Positions 8,881-17,516 of a stretch of 64,000 nt of DNA are shown here, one piece after another. Each line of letters begins with the position of its first letter. Position 1 is the first letter of the stretch. Under the pieces are notes generated by a model that searched no databases, was not told the DNA's origin, and saw only the letters and a program-made list of their open reading frames with translations. Both the position numbers and the translations under genes were made by a program. Location: contig NZ_CP131601.1 in NCBI RefSeq assembly GCF_030685535.1, forward strand, positions 1,488,001 through 1,552,000. The letters run 5' to 3'. Source of the DNA: Photobacterium leiognathi (GTDB lineage Bacteria; Pseudomonadota; Gammaproteobacteria; Enterobacterales; Vibrionaceae).

Positions 8881-9155
8881 AATGGACATCTCCTTTATAA
8901 GTATAATGTTTAACTTTCAAAGGGCTGAGTTATTCTTTCGTCCTTGGTCGCATACGCGAAGAGCAACAGATAAAGCTTCAGTAATAGAAGTGGGAACGTG
9001 CGTATTGATGGTGAAATACGATATTTAATGAAATATGTATTGGGTGACAGGTCCGTCGTCGATCAGTGTTTCCGTGCTGACATCAAGCAAGTTGTATCAA
9101 TCTCTGCTGTGAGTCTCTCTTATAATAACCTTGTAAATAGTGCCCCTATGGAAGA
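8881..9155 (-). promoter_or_regulatory. Long, potentially structured 5' leader of sdaC
   Basis: From the inferred transcription start near 9155 to the sdaC ATG is about 270 bases with no credible protein gene. On the minus strand it can form several hairpins, e.g. AUAUUU/AAAUAU, UCAG/CUGA around ACGGAAACA, and GUUGC/GCGAC just before AAGGACGAAAG. A 21-codon frame begins at a TTG (LLDVSTETL...) but has no strong ribosome-binding site. It does not match a riboswitch consensus that I can confirm. A leader this long suggests post-initiation control. Confidence 0.4.
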
Positions 9156-9161
9156 GCGCGC

Positions 9162-9191
9162 ATTATAGGGGAAAAATTCGTGGTTCAACAA
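9162..9191 (-). promoter_or_regulatory. Probable sigma-70 promoter of sdaC
   Basis: Minus strand: TTGTTG (-35, 9186-9191), 18-base spacer, TATAAT (-10, 9162-9167). An inverted repeat CCCCTAT...ATAGGGG (9143-9149 and 9165-9171) overlaps the -10 and start region and could be an operator. Confidence 0.6.
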
Positions 9192-9421
9192 TTTTTGCAG
9201 AGAAAAAAAATGCGTTTGCTTACAAAGCATACAAGTGCGTTAACGTTATATTAATAACATTATTATGCAGTGATAAAGGTGGGATTTTTATGTAATAAAA
9301 GTGTATATATTAGTTGAAATATGCAATTTTTATAACTAAAAAGCATTTTAAACTATATTTTGAATAATACACCTCAAGTATATTTTTTACAATATTATTT
9401 TAATGCACGCAAAAAAAGTTT

Positions 9422-9454
9422 AAAAAAAAGGAAGGCACTTGGCCTTCCTTTTTT
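9422..9454. terminator. Terminator after yajQ
   Basis: GGAAGGC / GCCTTCC stem, loop ACTTG, flanked by A run and T run so it works in both directions; lies just past the yajQ stop on the minus strand. Confidence 0.85.
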
Positions 9455-9470
9455 ACGCAATATAAAAAGA

Positions 9471-9953
9471 TTAATCGCGGAAATTGTCGAACTGGAATGG
9501 TTGACCTAGTTCTTGTTCACGTACAAGCGCCATTGTTGCTTGTAGATCGTCACGCTTCTTACCAGTAACACGTAGTTTGTCACCTTGGATAGAAACTTGA
9601 ACTTTCAATTTCGCATCTTTAATTGCTTTCACTAATTTCTTAGCGTTTGTACCTTCAACACCTTGCTTGAATTCGATGTTTTGAGATGCAGTTTTGCCAG
9701 AGAAAGTCACTGCTTTACGCTCAAGTGCGTTCGCATCAACACCACGTTTAGCTAGGTTATTACGTAAAATTGCAACGATTTGGTCTACTTGGAATTCAGA
9801 CTCAGATGTGATTTTTACGATTTCTTTGTTTAATTCAATGCTTGATTCAACATTACGGAAGTCGAAACGCGTATCTAGTTCACGCTTTGAGTTGTCTACC
9901 GCATTTTTGATTTCTACTGAATCTACTTCTGAAACAATATCAAAAGATGGCAT
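9471..9953 (-). CDS. yajQ: YajQ family nucleotide-binding protein
   Basis: 160 residues, the standard YajQ (UPF0234) length. The start [11 protein letters not shown], the central [13 protein letters not shown], and the end [20 protein letters not shown] tail are family hallmarks. The protein has two ferredoxin-like halves and binds nucleotides; in Xanthomonas a homologue is a cyclic-di-GMP effector, elsewhere the role is uncertain. Monocistronic with its own terminator. Confidence 0.93.
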   Translation of the reverse strand: MPSFDIVSEVDSVEIKNAVDNSKRELDTRFDFRNVESSIELNKEIVKITSESEFQVDQIVAILRNNLAKRGVDANALERKAVTFSGKTASQNIEFKQGVEGTNAKKLVKAIKDAKLKVQVSIQGDKLRVTGKKRDDLQATMALVREQELGQPFQFDNFRD

Positions 9954-10099
9954 GTTTATGGCCTCTTATCTTAAGTCTAGGGGAGTGATTCCCATCTACA
10001 TATAACACGTATAGTATACCGTTTATTAAAATAGGAGAAGATGATTTGCTTCTCCTAATGTCCGGTATATCAAAACATCAAATTGTTTTAATTGATATT

Positions 10100-11158
10100 T
10101 TAGCTCTGTGCCGTTTTCACTGCATCCGCTAACATATCCAGCATTTTCACAGTATCGTTCCAGTCAATGCATGGGTCAGTAATGGATTTACCGTACACCA
10201 ATTGATCAAGCTTGTTTTCGATAACTGCTTGGTTGCCTTCTTCTATAAAGCTTTCCGCCATGATACCCGCAATAGATTGGCTGCCATTTTTAATTTGTTC
10301 ACAAATATCGGCAGCAACATCTAATTGACGTTTATGTTGTTTTTGACAGTTACCATGACTGAAATCGACAACTAAACGGGTTGGTAAATCAAACTCTGCC
10401 AGTGCATCACACGCATTCGCAATATCGTCAGCATGGTAATTAGGCATTTTGCCACCACGTAAAATGATATGACCATAAGGGTTACCTGAAGTACGGTAAA
10501 TGGTCATTTAGCCATTTTTCGCTGGTGAGCAGAAAAGGTGAGAAGCACGGGTCGCGCGGATAGCGTCAATTGCAATTTTAGTATTGCCGTCAGTGCCATT
10601 TTTGAAGCCAACAGGACAGGACAATGCTGATGCCATTTCGCGGTGGATCTGAGATTCTGTTGTACGAGCACCAATTGCGCCCCAACTTATAAGATCAGCC
10701 AAGTATTGACCTGTGATCATATCGAGAAACTCAGTCGCTGTTGGTAAACCTAATGCATTAATATCAACAAGCAGCTTACGTGCTTTTTTCAAACCAGCGG
10801 CTAAATCTAAACTGCCATCTAAATGAGGGTCGGATACTAAACCTTTCCAGCCAACTACGGTTCGTGGCTTTTCGAAATAGGTACGCATCACAATTAGCAA
10901 TTGGTCTTTATATGTTTCTTGTACAGCAACAAGGCGCTTCGCGTAATCAACAGCTGCATCGGTATCATGAATAGAACATGGACCAACAATGACAAGCAAA
11001 CGGGAATCTTTGCCCATTAAAATTGCTTCGATTTGTTTACGAGCATGATCAACATGCGCAGCAATTTCATCTGTCATTGGTGATGTAGCTTCAATTTCAG
11101 CTGGAGTTGGCATCAAGCCCAAACTCACGGTGCGAAGTTCATCTGTTTTCATTGGCAT
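10100..11158 (-). pseudogene. aroG: DAHP synthase (AroG/AroF type) split by one in-frame TAA
   Basis: 3-deoxy-7-phosphoheptulonate synthase joins PEP and erythrose 4-phosphate in the first shikimate step. Reading minus strand from ATG 11158 gives a collinear, full-length (~350 codon) enzyme: VIGPCSIH-like IVGPCSIHD, YFEKPRTVVGWKGL, GARTTESQ, CPVGFKNGTDG, then SPAKNG-stop-MTIYRTSGNPYGHIILRGGK, DFSHGN, MAESFIEEGNQ, YGKSITDPCI. The TAA (10508-10510) replaces one residue with no frame change, as a CAA to TAA change would, and is followed immediately by ATG (10507-10505). All catalytic regions lie in one or other half. Either a pseudogene, a sequencing error, or two polypeptides made by stop-restart at TAAATG. 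Start at 11158 rests on AAGGTAGG upstream and AroG length. Confidence 0.9.
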
Positions 11159-11473
11159 AATATGTTTGCCTACCTTGGGTATATCTGTAATAACCTCGGT
11201 AAGATAGCCCAAAAATCGATTTTAATAAACCAAACTTGTGATATAGCGTAGCTTTTAGTTGCGATCGTAACAAGATTTTACAACCGCTGATGATTTTCTC
11301 ATCAAGAATACGATGAGATGAAAACTGTGATGGATATGAATGAGTTATGCTTTATTTCTTGCCTCTCAATTCAACACAAAGTAAGGTCGATAAACAGTAA
11401 TCGTGTTTAACAGCTCAAATTGTATGAGCAATGTTAAGCGCTTTTCTCATTAACAAGGAAGTATTGGTGCTTT

Positions 11474-12361
11474 ATGACAACTGAAAATGAATTAACGTTA
11501 ACAGCGCTGTTAACGTCATCAGTGCAGCTGACTGGACTAGAAAGCGGGGAGATTGGCTTGGTATCACTCGACGATCTGATTGCGCATAACATGGGGATTC
11601 ACCCTTGTGCTGTCACAAAGCCAGAATCATTATCGCCACAAGCGAAACTCGCTTTTCTGGAGGCAATTGACGCTTCAGACGATCAAACACCGTTAGCTGA
11701 GTTATTCGTCGCCAAACTTAGCCAGCTATTAATTGAAGCCGCTGCAAAACAAGGCGATGCGCCATTAAAAGTGCGTTTAACCAGTGATGATTCGTATGCG
11801 CGTAGTCACCTGCTAGGGGCAGAAGTTGAAGCGGAAGAAATCAACCCAGTGATGGGGCTTCGTGGCGCTTCGCGTTTAGGTCATGCTGATTTTCGTAAAT
11901 CCTTTGAATTAGAGTGTGAAGCGATTAAACGTGCTCGATTAGATGCGAAAAATATCGAATTGGTTGTACCGTTTGTTCGTACCTTTAGTGAAGCTGCAAC
12001 CGTGATTGATTTACTGGCAGAGCAGGGGTTATGTCGTGGTGCGGATGGGCTTAAAGTCTCTATGATGTGTAGCGTTCCTGCTAATGCATTACTTGCTGAA
12101 ACCTTCTTACAATATTTCGATGGTTTTGTTATTGATATTGAGCAGTTAGCGCAATTTACATTAGGTTTAGATATTGATAATACATCATTACATTACATGC
12201 CAGATGCGCAAAACGACGCATTATTGCAGTTGGTGAAAATGCTATTAAATGCTGTGGAAAGCTCACATAAACCTTGTTTGGTTTACAGTCGTTTTATTGA
12301 AGATGCTCCACGTTTACGTGCTTGGCTACAAGATCAAGGCGTGAGCCAAGTGATCAGCTAG
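11474..12361 (+). CDS. PEP-synthase C-terminal barrel-like protein, catalytic residues lost
   Basis: 295 residues. Residues ~125-290 follow the C-terminal PEP-utiliser domain of PpsA: NPVMGLRGASR, FELECEAIKRAR, LVVPFVRT, DLLAEQGLCRGADGLKVSMMCSVPANALLAE, YFDGFVI. But where PpsA has GSNDLTQ this has DIEQLAQ, and where it has the GICGQ catalytic-Cys box this has CLVYSR, so normal PEP chemistry is unlikely. The first ~120 residues do not match PpsA's phosphohistidine or ATP-grasp domains. It is divergent from the DAHP synthase, a PEP user, over 315 bases. Role unknown; a PEP-sensing or regulatory part is possible. Confidence 0.75.
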   Translation: MTTENELTLTALLTSSVQLTGLESGEIGLVSLDDLIAHNMGIHPCAVTKPESLSPQAKLAFLEAIDASDDQTPLAELFVAKLSQLLIEAAAKQGDAPLKVRLTSDDSYARSHLLGAEVEAEEINPVMGLRGASRLGHADFRKSFELECEAIKRARLDAKNIELVVPFVRTFSEAATVIDLLAEQGLCRGADGLKVSMMCSVPANALLAETFLQYFDGFVIDIEQLAQFTLGLDIDNTSLHYMPDAQNDALLQLVKMLLNAVESSHKPCLVYSRFIEDAPRLRAWLQDQGVSQVIS

Positions 12362-12387
12362 AGCTTGATTTAAAAAATAATTTGATA

Positions 12388-12438
12388 CAAAAACGGCATG
12401 ATGTGGTTCATTTAACTGAATACATCATGCCGTTTTTT
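12388..12438. terminator. Bidirectional terminator
   Basis: ACGGCATGATGT / ACATCATGCCGT long stem with flanking A and T runs, between convergent genes at 12361 and 12460. Confidence 0.88.
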
Positions 12439-12459
12439 ATTGGTGTTTTAAGCGACTAA

Positions 12460-12834
12460 TTAGCCTTGCTCTTTCATTGCAGAAACCACAGATGGATCAT
12501 TTATAAGGTTAAACAGCATGCTTTTCGCTGAAGCACGTTGTGCATCGGATAATACTTTTTTCGGGTTATCACGGTGTAGAGTGATAATGCTTTTCACAAA
12601 CTTGCTATTAGTGCCTGATAGTTCGTAAACATAGCGTAACGTATCAAGCAGCTCTTTTTGTGGCAGGCTATATACTGCCATTTCACAACTTAGCCCATCC
12701 ATTGCAAGGAAGTTATTCACTTTCTCTCTTAATTCAGCATCAAACTTTGCTTTGGCTTCATAGCCATCAATTAAAGCTTGTACTCTATCGGCGATGGCTA
12801 CAGGTACTTCCATTGTTTTTGTTTTTTGAGTCAT
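12460..12834 (-). CDS. Conserved hypothetical protein
   Basis: About 124 residues, not recognised. It starts MTQKTKTMEVPVAIADRVQ, which resembles the N-terminus of small proteins with a short basic helix, and is otherwise soluble, charged and largely helical with no Cys motif, signal or membrane segment. Start at 12834 is favoured because GGGAGA lies six bases upstream; an ATG 27 bases earlier has no ribosome-binding site. It lies downstream of, and on the same strand as, the FUSC-like gene (44 bases or so between). Confidence 0.6.
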   Translation of the reverse strand: MTQKTKTMEVPVAIADRVQALIDGYEAKAKFDAELREKVNNFLAMDGLSCEMAVYSLPQKELLDTLRYVYELSGTNSKFVKSIITLHRDNPKKVLSDAQRASAKSMLFNLINDPSVVSAMKEQG

Positions 12835-12905
12835 TGCAGATTCTCCCGAGATGGCTGTCATGTTTATAAATCAGTAACCAATACATTAACGATATAATGC
12901 TTCAA

Positions 12906-14009
12906 TTACAAAGGTGATATAGCTTTATGTTTGGTGTTTTGGATAAGTTGTAGCTGAACAATCAATTCATCTAAACGATAGACTAACTGTCTGGTTAACC
13001 ATAGATAACCATAAGGCCCTAATAAAATCGAGTCTTTGGGTTGTGGAATTTGTAACGCCATTTCTTTCAGTTGATGAACATCTGGCAGATCGAGCGCTGT
13101 ATGATTGTGATCGGCAAGTTGATTTAAAATTTGTACGATTTGCTGTTGGTAAGCTTTAAGCCCAGTTTGCGCTAATAGTTGCCGACGACCAATATCAGAA
13201 CTCCAATGGGTTTCTATTAACTGTTCAATCAAACTTATCATTGAACTTTGAATGGTTACGATGGCTTTATAGTGACCTGCAGATTTCTTATTTTCTTTTT
13301 GCACATTGGGCAACAAGCTCACCATTTGAATTTGACGTTCATTTACCTGCGACTTAATACGCGACAAAATTTTAATGCTAGGAATATGAGCAGAAGCATG
13401 GGCTTGGTATAGCTGACGTAAATCATGCAGGTTGTTATTAAACAGTTGATCCCACTGGTATTGGGCGCGAATAGGAAACAGCATGGAAAATGCCATTGCG
13501 ATTAAGCTACCAATAATAATATTGGTGACTCGCCACATTGCAACAGAGACTTCTTGCTCGCTGTTGCCTTGATAGGCCACGATGATCAGCGTCATTACTG
13601 CTAAGAAAAAGATGTAAGTGTTTTTACCGTGAGATTTTAATGACAGTAAAAAGCACCAAGTTAGCATCCATACGGGTACAAAATCCGCCAAATTTTGAGG
13701 GAAAAATACCGTCACTAAACCTAATATTGCGCCGAGTAGTGTACCGCCAACACGCTGGAAACCTTTTTGTTTGATAACGCCAGCGTAAGGTTGCATTAGC
13801 ACCACGGCGACAGTAACAGGTCCCCACATTGAATGGGGAACGGGTACGAAAGTGTAAAATACAAGGCTAAAAGCAATCGCAAGTGTGACACGAAGAGCGT
13901 GTGCAAACTGCGCGTGGGTAAGCAGTAAAAGCTTTAACCGTGAATACATAACGTGCCGTATAAGTGGATGATAACGTGACGTAATTATGCGACTTAAATC
14001 ACACTTCAT
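12906..14009 (-). CDS. FUSC-family inner-membrane protein (aromatic/fusaric acid exporter-like)
   Basis: 367 residues. Six hydrophobic segments lie between ~30 and 185, in the arrangement of the N-terminal FUSC/ArAE half (KQKGFQRVGGTLLGAILGL is the conserved basic loop and helix), followed by a ~180-residue soluble helical region with a coiled-coil look. Homologues (YccS, AaeB, YhfK) are full-length at 600-700 residues with two such halves; this is a single-half form. Transport substrate is unknown. The true start could be the ATG 20 codons in (MYSRLKLLLL). Confidence 0.75.
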   Translation of the reverse strand: MKCDLSRIITSRYHPLIRHVMYSRLKLLLLTHAQFAHALRVTLAIAFSLVFYTFVPVPHSMWGPVTVAVVLMQPYAGVIKQKGFQRVGGTLLGAILGLVTVFFPQNLADFVPVWMLTWCFLLSLKSHGKNTYIFFLAVMTLIIVAYQGNSEQEVSVAMWRVTNIIIGSLIAMAFSMLFPIRAQYQWDQLFNNNLHDLRQLYQAHASAHIPSIKILSRIKSQVNERQIQMVSLLPNVQKENKKSAGHYKAIVTIQSSMISLIEQLIETHWSSDIGRRQLLAQTGLKAYQQQIVQILNQLADHNHTALDLPDVHQLKEMALQIPQPKDSILLGPYGYLWLTRQLVYRLDELIVQLQLIQNTKHKAISPL

Positions 14010-14083
14010 CCACCAGTTTATTGGCTATAGGTATCGAAATATTAAGGAATTCGTCAGATATGTGATGGCACGCCTTTGAAAGT

Positions 14084-15067
14084 TTATCGGCAGATCAGCT
14101 TTCTTGGGATCACTTCGACGCCTTGTTGATAATCTCCCTTAATTGCTGATAAAGCGAGCTGTAGCGCACAATCAGCGATAAGATCAAACTGTTGCGGTAA
14201 TGATTGAATCTTATTAGGTAGAAAGTCTAACAATCGATTATCACCAAAGGTGGCTAAATAAGTTTTTGCCATTATCTCTGGGTGCTTGAGTAAGCAATCC
14301 AGAATCCCTTCAAAAAGTGTGTAAGAAGTAGCAAGTACGGCCTGTGGGAAAACACCGTCTTGAATCCATTGTTCAGCTATTTGCGCTCCATGTTGCTGGC
14401 TAAATTGTTCGCCATAACTGATCTGCACTTGGTTATCTTTATTACTATTCGTTAATGCAGAATGAAAACCTTGTTCGCGCTCTTTGGATACCCCAAGATC
14501 AGGCACCGCGCCAATTAAACCAATAGATGAAATAGGCTGAGAGAGTAGGGCTTTCGTAAGCGCATAAGCCCCTTCAAGATCCTCGCTGATCACCGAGGCG
14601 AAATATTCATCATCTAAAGCACGGTCAATCGCAATAACAGGTGTACCTTTAGCTTGTACTTGTCGGTAGAAATCATTGTCTGCTGGCAGTGAGCTTGCCA
14701 CGATCAGTGCATCAAGTTTGCGACTGAGTAAGATCGTTGCCACATTCACTTCTGTATCAGGATCGTCATCAGTACAGGAAATAATCACTTGGTAACCCGC
14801 TTTACGGGCATTGAGTTCTAATAATTTAGCAATTTTGGCATAACTGCTGTTTTCAAGATCTGGAATGATCAAGCCTAAAGATTGGCTACTGCTAGCGCGA
14901 AGAGAAGAGGCGGCGTGGTTAGGGCGATAGTTGTGGGCATTAACGACAGCAAGCACTTTTTGCTGTGTTTTTTCGCTAATACGATATTGCTCTGCCTTAC
15001 CATTGATAATGTAGCTTGCTGTGGTTCTTGAGACGCCAGCAAGTTTTGCGATTTCATTTAATGTCAT
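14084..15067 (-). CDS. cra: Catabolite repressor/activator Cra (FruR)
   Basis: 327 residues, LacI family. The N-terminal helix-turn-helix MTLNEIAKLAGVSRTTASYI with hinge helix (RPNHAASSLR) is followed by the periplasmic-binding-like sensor core (LGLIIPDLENSSYAKIA, SCTDDDPD, VIAIDRALDD, SIGLIGAVPDLGVSKERE). Cra senses fructose 1-phosphate and releases DNA when it binds. It is divergent from fruBKA and the shared spacer holds Cra-type sites, so it probably controls that operon and perhaps itself. Confidence 0.93.
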   Translation of the reverse strand: MTLNEIAKLAGVSRTTASYIINGKAEQYRISEKTQQKVLAVVNAHNYRPNHAASSLRASSSQSLGLIIPDLENSSYAKIAKLLELNARKAGYQVIISCTDDDPDTEVNVATILLSRKLDALIVASSLPADNDFYRQVQAKGTPVIAIDRALDDEYFASVISEDLEGAYALTKALLSQPISSIGLIGAVPDLGVSKEREQGFHSALTNSNKDNQVQISYGEQFSQQHGAQIAEQWIQDGVFPQAVLATSYTLFEGILDCLLKHPEIMAKTYLATFGDNRLLDFLPNKIQSLPQQFDLIADCALQLALSAIKGDYQQGVEVIPRKLICR

Positions 15068-15226
15068 TAGTTAATCATTCTATTTAAGCACTGAAATTTG
15101 GTGCACTACGCCACAAAGTACCCATTTATAGCGTTAACCTATATTCATTAATTGCGATTTGAAGCCAATTTGTGCGCTTCATCATAGATCCAGTGATTAC
15201 CTCGCTAGGATCAATTGCAATATTAG

Positions 15227-15240
15227 CTGAAACGATTCAG
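15227..15240. promoter_or_regulatory. Cra operator-like site 1
   Basis: CTGAAACGATTCAG, matching the Cra consensus TGAAWCG.TTCA-type palindrome, in the cra-fruB spacer. Confidence 0.75.
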
Positions 15241-15248
15241 TATGCAAG

Positions 15249-15262
15249 CTGAAAGGTTTCAG
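15249..15262. promoter_or_regulatory. Cra operator-like site 2
   Basis: CTGAAAGGTTTCAG, palindromic apart from the centre; 22 bases after site 1, i.e. about two helical turns. Confidence 0.75.
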
Positions 15263-15311
15263 TAGAGTGTAAAGCAAATGTAGCTGAATGATTGTACTGA
15301 AACTTTTAATT

Positions 15312-15352
15312 TGACTAGTTGCTGAAACGATTCAGCTTTCAGCGACTAGTCA
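15312..15352. promoter_or_regulatory. Cra operator-like site 3 inside a 41-bp inverted repeat
   Basis: Contains CTGAAACGATTCAG (15322-15335). The whole segment is a near-perfect inverted repeat: TGACTAGTTGCTGAAA (15312-15327) and TTTCAGCGACTAGTCA (15337-15352), one mismatch in 16. It lies 43 bases upstream of the fruB start. It may act as an extended operator, or as an RNA hairpin in the fruB leader. The long symmetrical arms beyond the Cra core are not explained by a simple Cra site. Confidence 0.7.
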
Positions 15353-15394
15353 GTAAAATAATTAAGCAAAGATTCGATAAGCTCGGAGAAAAAG

Positions 15395-16513
15395 ATGCTG
15401 TCATTAACTCAACATGATATTGCTTTGCGGAAATCGGCAAACAATAAACAAGATGCAATTAAAGCACTTGCTGCAGATCTAGAGGCTGAAGGGCTAGTAC
15501 GTACTGGCTATGTGAACGGGATGCTAACCCGTGAATCGCAAAATTCGACTTACCTAGGCAATGGTATTGCGATCCCTCATGGCACAACAGATACCCGCGA
15601 ATTGGTGAATAAAACAGGGGTAAAAGTTCATCAATACCCACAAGGTGTCGATTGGGGTAATGGTCAAACCGTTTATCTTGCGATCGGTATCGCCGCTAAA
15701 TCTGATGAACACCTATCGATTCTAAAGCAATTAACCAAAGTACTCTCTGCTGATGGTATTGAAGAGAAGCTAAAACATTGTGATAGCGCAGATCAGGTAA
15801 TTGCCATTTTAATGGGTGCTGAGCAATCAGAAGCAGAATGTAATAGTCAGTTAATCTTAAAAGATTTTCCGGTAAACGATGTATTGCAGTTAAGTGCTGT
15901 TGCCGCGGGTTTAATAAAGCAGCAAGGTTTTGCTGACAAGCAGATGGTAGCAGACGTTATTAGTAAAGACCCAAGTTACCTAGGTCAGGGCCTATGGCTA
16001 ATAAGCAGTGATCAACAGGTTGAACGCACCGCTATTGCGGTTGTTACGCCTGCACAAGCGTTTGAATATCAATCTCAGTCAGTAAAAGGTTTGATTGTTA
16101 TCGCTGCTGCAAATAGCAGTTATGTTGCAAATATCGAGCTTCTTACGTCGCTGATCTTTAACAATAAAGTTGAGGCATTTCTTGCTTCAAGTCCCGAGCA
16201 AATGTGTAACGCACTAACCCAAGTACTACTGGATGGTAATACCGCTGTTTTCGCGATTAAAAACCCACACGGTTTACACGCACGTCCTGGGGCAATGTTA
16301 GTGAATACCACCAAGCAATTTGATGCTGATATTCAAGTATTAAACTTATCGAATCAAGGTAAATCAGTGAATGCTAAAAGCTTAATGAAAGTGATTGGGC
16401 TTGGTGTGAAATGCGGGAATGAGCTGCAATTTACCGCAAGTGGTAGTGATGCAGAAGAGGCACTAGCAGCAATTGGTCAAGCTATTGCTGATGGCTTAGG
16501 TGAGAAACTGTAA
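15395..16513 (+). CDS. fruB: Fructose PTS diphosphoryl transfer protein (EIIA-FPr)
   Basis: 372 residues. N-terminal EIIA-fructose domain with phosphorylated H62 in GIAIPHGTTDT, a middle linker/pseudo domain, and a C-terminal HPr-like domain with H295 in NPHGLHARPG. It accepts phosphate from enzyme I and passes it to the IIB of FruA. GGAG six bases upstream sets the ATG. First gene of fruB-fruK-fruA; the 5' spacer has Cra sites, so induction by fructose is expected. Confidence 0.95.
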   Translation: MLSLTQHDIALRKSANNKQDAIKALAADLEAEGLVRTGYVNGMLTRESQNSTYLGNGIAIPHGTTDTRELVNKTGVKVHQYPQGVDWGNGQTVYLAIGIAAKSDEHLSILKQLTKVLSADGIEEKLKHCDSADQVIAILMGAEQSEAECNSQLILKDFPVNDVLQLSAVAAGLIKQQGFADKQMVADVISKDPSYLGQGLWLISSDQQVERTAIAVVTPAQAFEYQSQSVKGLIVIAAANSSYVANIELLTSLIFNNKVEAFLASSPEQMCNALTQVLLDGNTAVFAIKNPHGLHARPGAMLVNTTKQFDADIQVLNLSNQGKSVNAKSLMKVIGLGVKCGNELQFTASGSDAEEALAAIGQAIADGLGEKL

Positions 16514-16523
16514 GGCTTACAGA

Positions 16524-17477
16524 ATGATGAAAAATACAATGAATAATCCTGCAGTTAAAGTTGTCACCGTGACATTAAATCCTGCTTTAGATCTGATTGG
16601 TCATTTATCAACACTCACAGCAGGTACTGTGAATGTGGTTGACCAAGGCTCGCTTCATCCGGCGGGAAAAGGCGTCAACGTTGCTAAGGTACTGGCTGAA
16701 TTAGGCGCAGAGGTAACAGTGACAGGGTTACTTGGTGCAGATAATCAAGAAGGCTTTTGTCAGCTATTTGAACAAATTGGCGTTACCGATAAGTTTGTTC
16801 GCGTGGCGGGTGCGACAAGAATTAACGTTAAGTTAGTTGAACAAGACGGACGTGTAAGTGATATCAACTTCCCGGGTGTTAGCGTAACGCATGATGATAT
16901 TGCGCAGTTCGAAGCAACCTTATTTGAGCTAGCTGAGAGTCACGATGTCTTTGTACTTGCAGGCAGCCTACCGCGCGGTATTTCACCACAGCAATGTGCG
17001 TTATGGATCGAAAAACTGCAACAGCTTGGTAAGCAAGTATTGTTTGACAGCAGTAAAGCGGCGTTTGAAGTCGGACTCGAAGCTAAACCTTGGCTGGTTA
17101 AACCAAATGATGAAGAGCTAGCTGAGTGGGCGAAACGTGAATTAGTATCTGAAAGCGACATCATCGAAGTTGCGGAGCAATTATCTAATAAACATATCGA
17201 TAATGTTGTTGTGTCATTGGGTGCTAACGGTGTGATGTGGCGAGATAGTGAAGGTTGGCTGCGTGCTAAACCACCCAAAATGACCGTAATGAGCACAGTT
17301 GGTGCGGGCGATACATTAGTTGCTGGAATGTGTTGGGGACATCTAAACGGTTGGAATAAAGCAAAAACCTTAAGTTTTGCTACTGCGCTTTCTGCCTACG
17401 CTGTTACCCAAGTAGGTGTTGGTGTAGATGATTTAGCAGCTGTAAAAAACATAGAAGATAGCGTTCAACTTTCATAA
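16524..17477 (+). CDS. fruK: 1-phosphofructokinase
   Basis: 317 residues, PfkB family. Converts fructose 1-phosphate to fructose 1,6-bisphosphate. Seen: TLNPALDLIG, GKGVNVAKVLAELG, AGSLPRG, KPNDEEL and the C-terminal STVGAGDTLVAGM with the catalytic Asp (D in GAGD). ATG 16524 is chosen because TAAGG (containing the fruB stop codon) lies eight bases before it; an ATG inside fruB at 16500 would overlap fruB and lacks a good site. Gap to fruB is 10 bases. Confidence 0.93.
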   Translation: MMKNTMNNPAVKVVTVTLNPALDLIGHLSTLTAGTVNVVDQGSLHPAGKGVNVAKVLAELGAEVTVTGLLGADNQEGFCQLFEQIGVTDKFVRVAGATRINVKLVEQDGRVSDINFPGVSVTHDDIAQFEATLFELAESHDVFVLAGSLPRGISPQQCALWIEKLQQLGKQVLFDSSKAAFEVGLEAKPWLVKPNDEELAEWAKRELVSESDIIEVAEQLSNKHIDNVVVSLGANGVMWRDSEGWLRAKPPKMTVMSTVGAGDTLVAGMCWGHLNGWNKAKTLSFATALSAYAVTQVGVGVDDLAAVKNIEDSVQLS

Positions 17478-17516
17478 GAGCGCAACAATAACGTCGACAG
17501 TGTAGGGATTGAACAG

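Noticed and set aside
8881..9155. Glycine or lysine riboswitch in the sdaC leader
   Set aside because: AGAGAGAC and AAGGAC pieces are suggestive, but the other conserved glycine-aptamer blocks and the lysine core are missing.
10033..10056. Strong terminator after the DAHP synthase
   Set aside because: AGGAGAAG/CTTCTCCT hairpin is good but the T run on the minus strand is weak, so it is not listed as a terminator.
11260..11300. TyrR box between the DAHP synthase and its divergent neighbour
   Set aside because: TGTAAA is present but the second half-site does not match TTTACA well enough.
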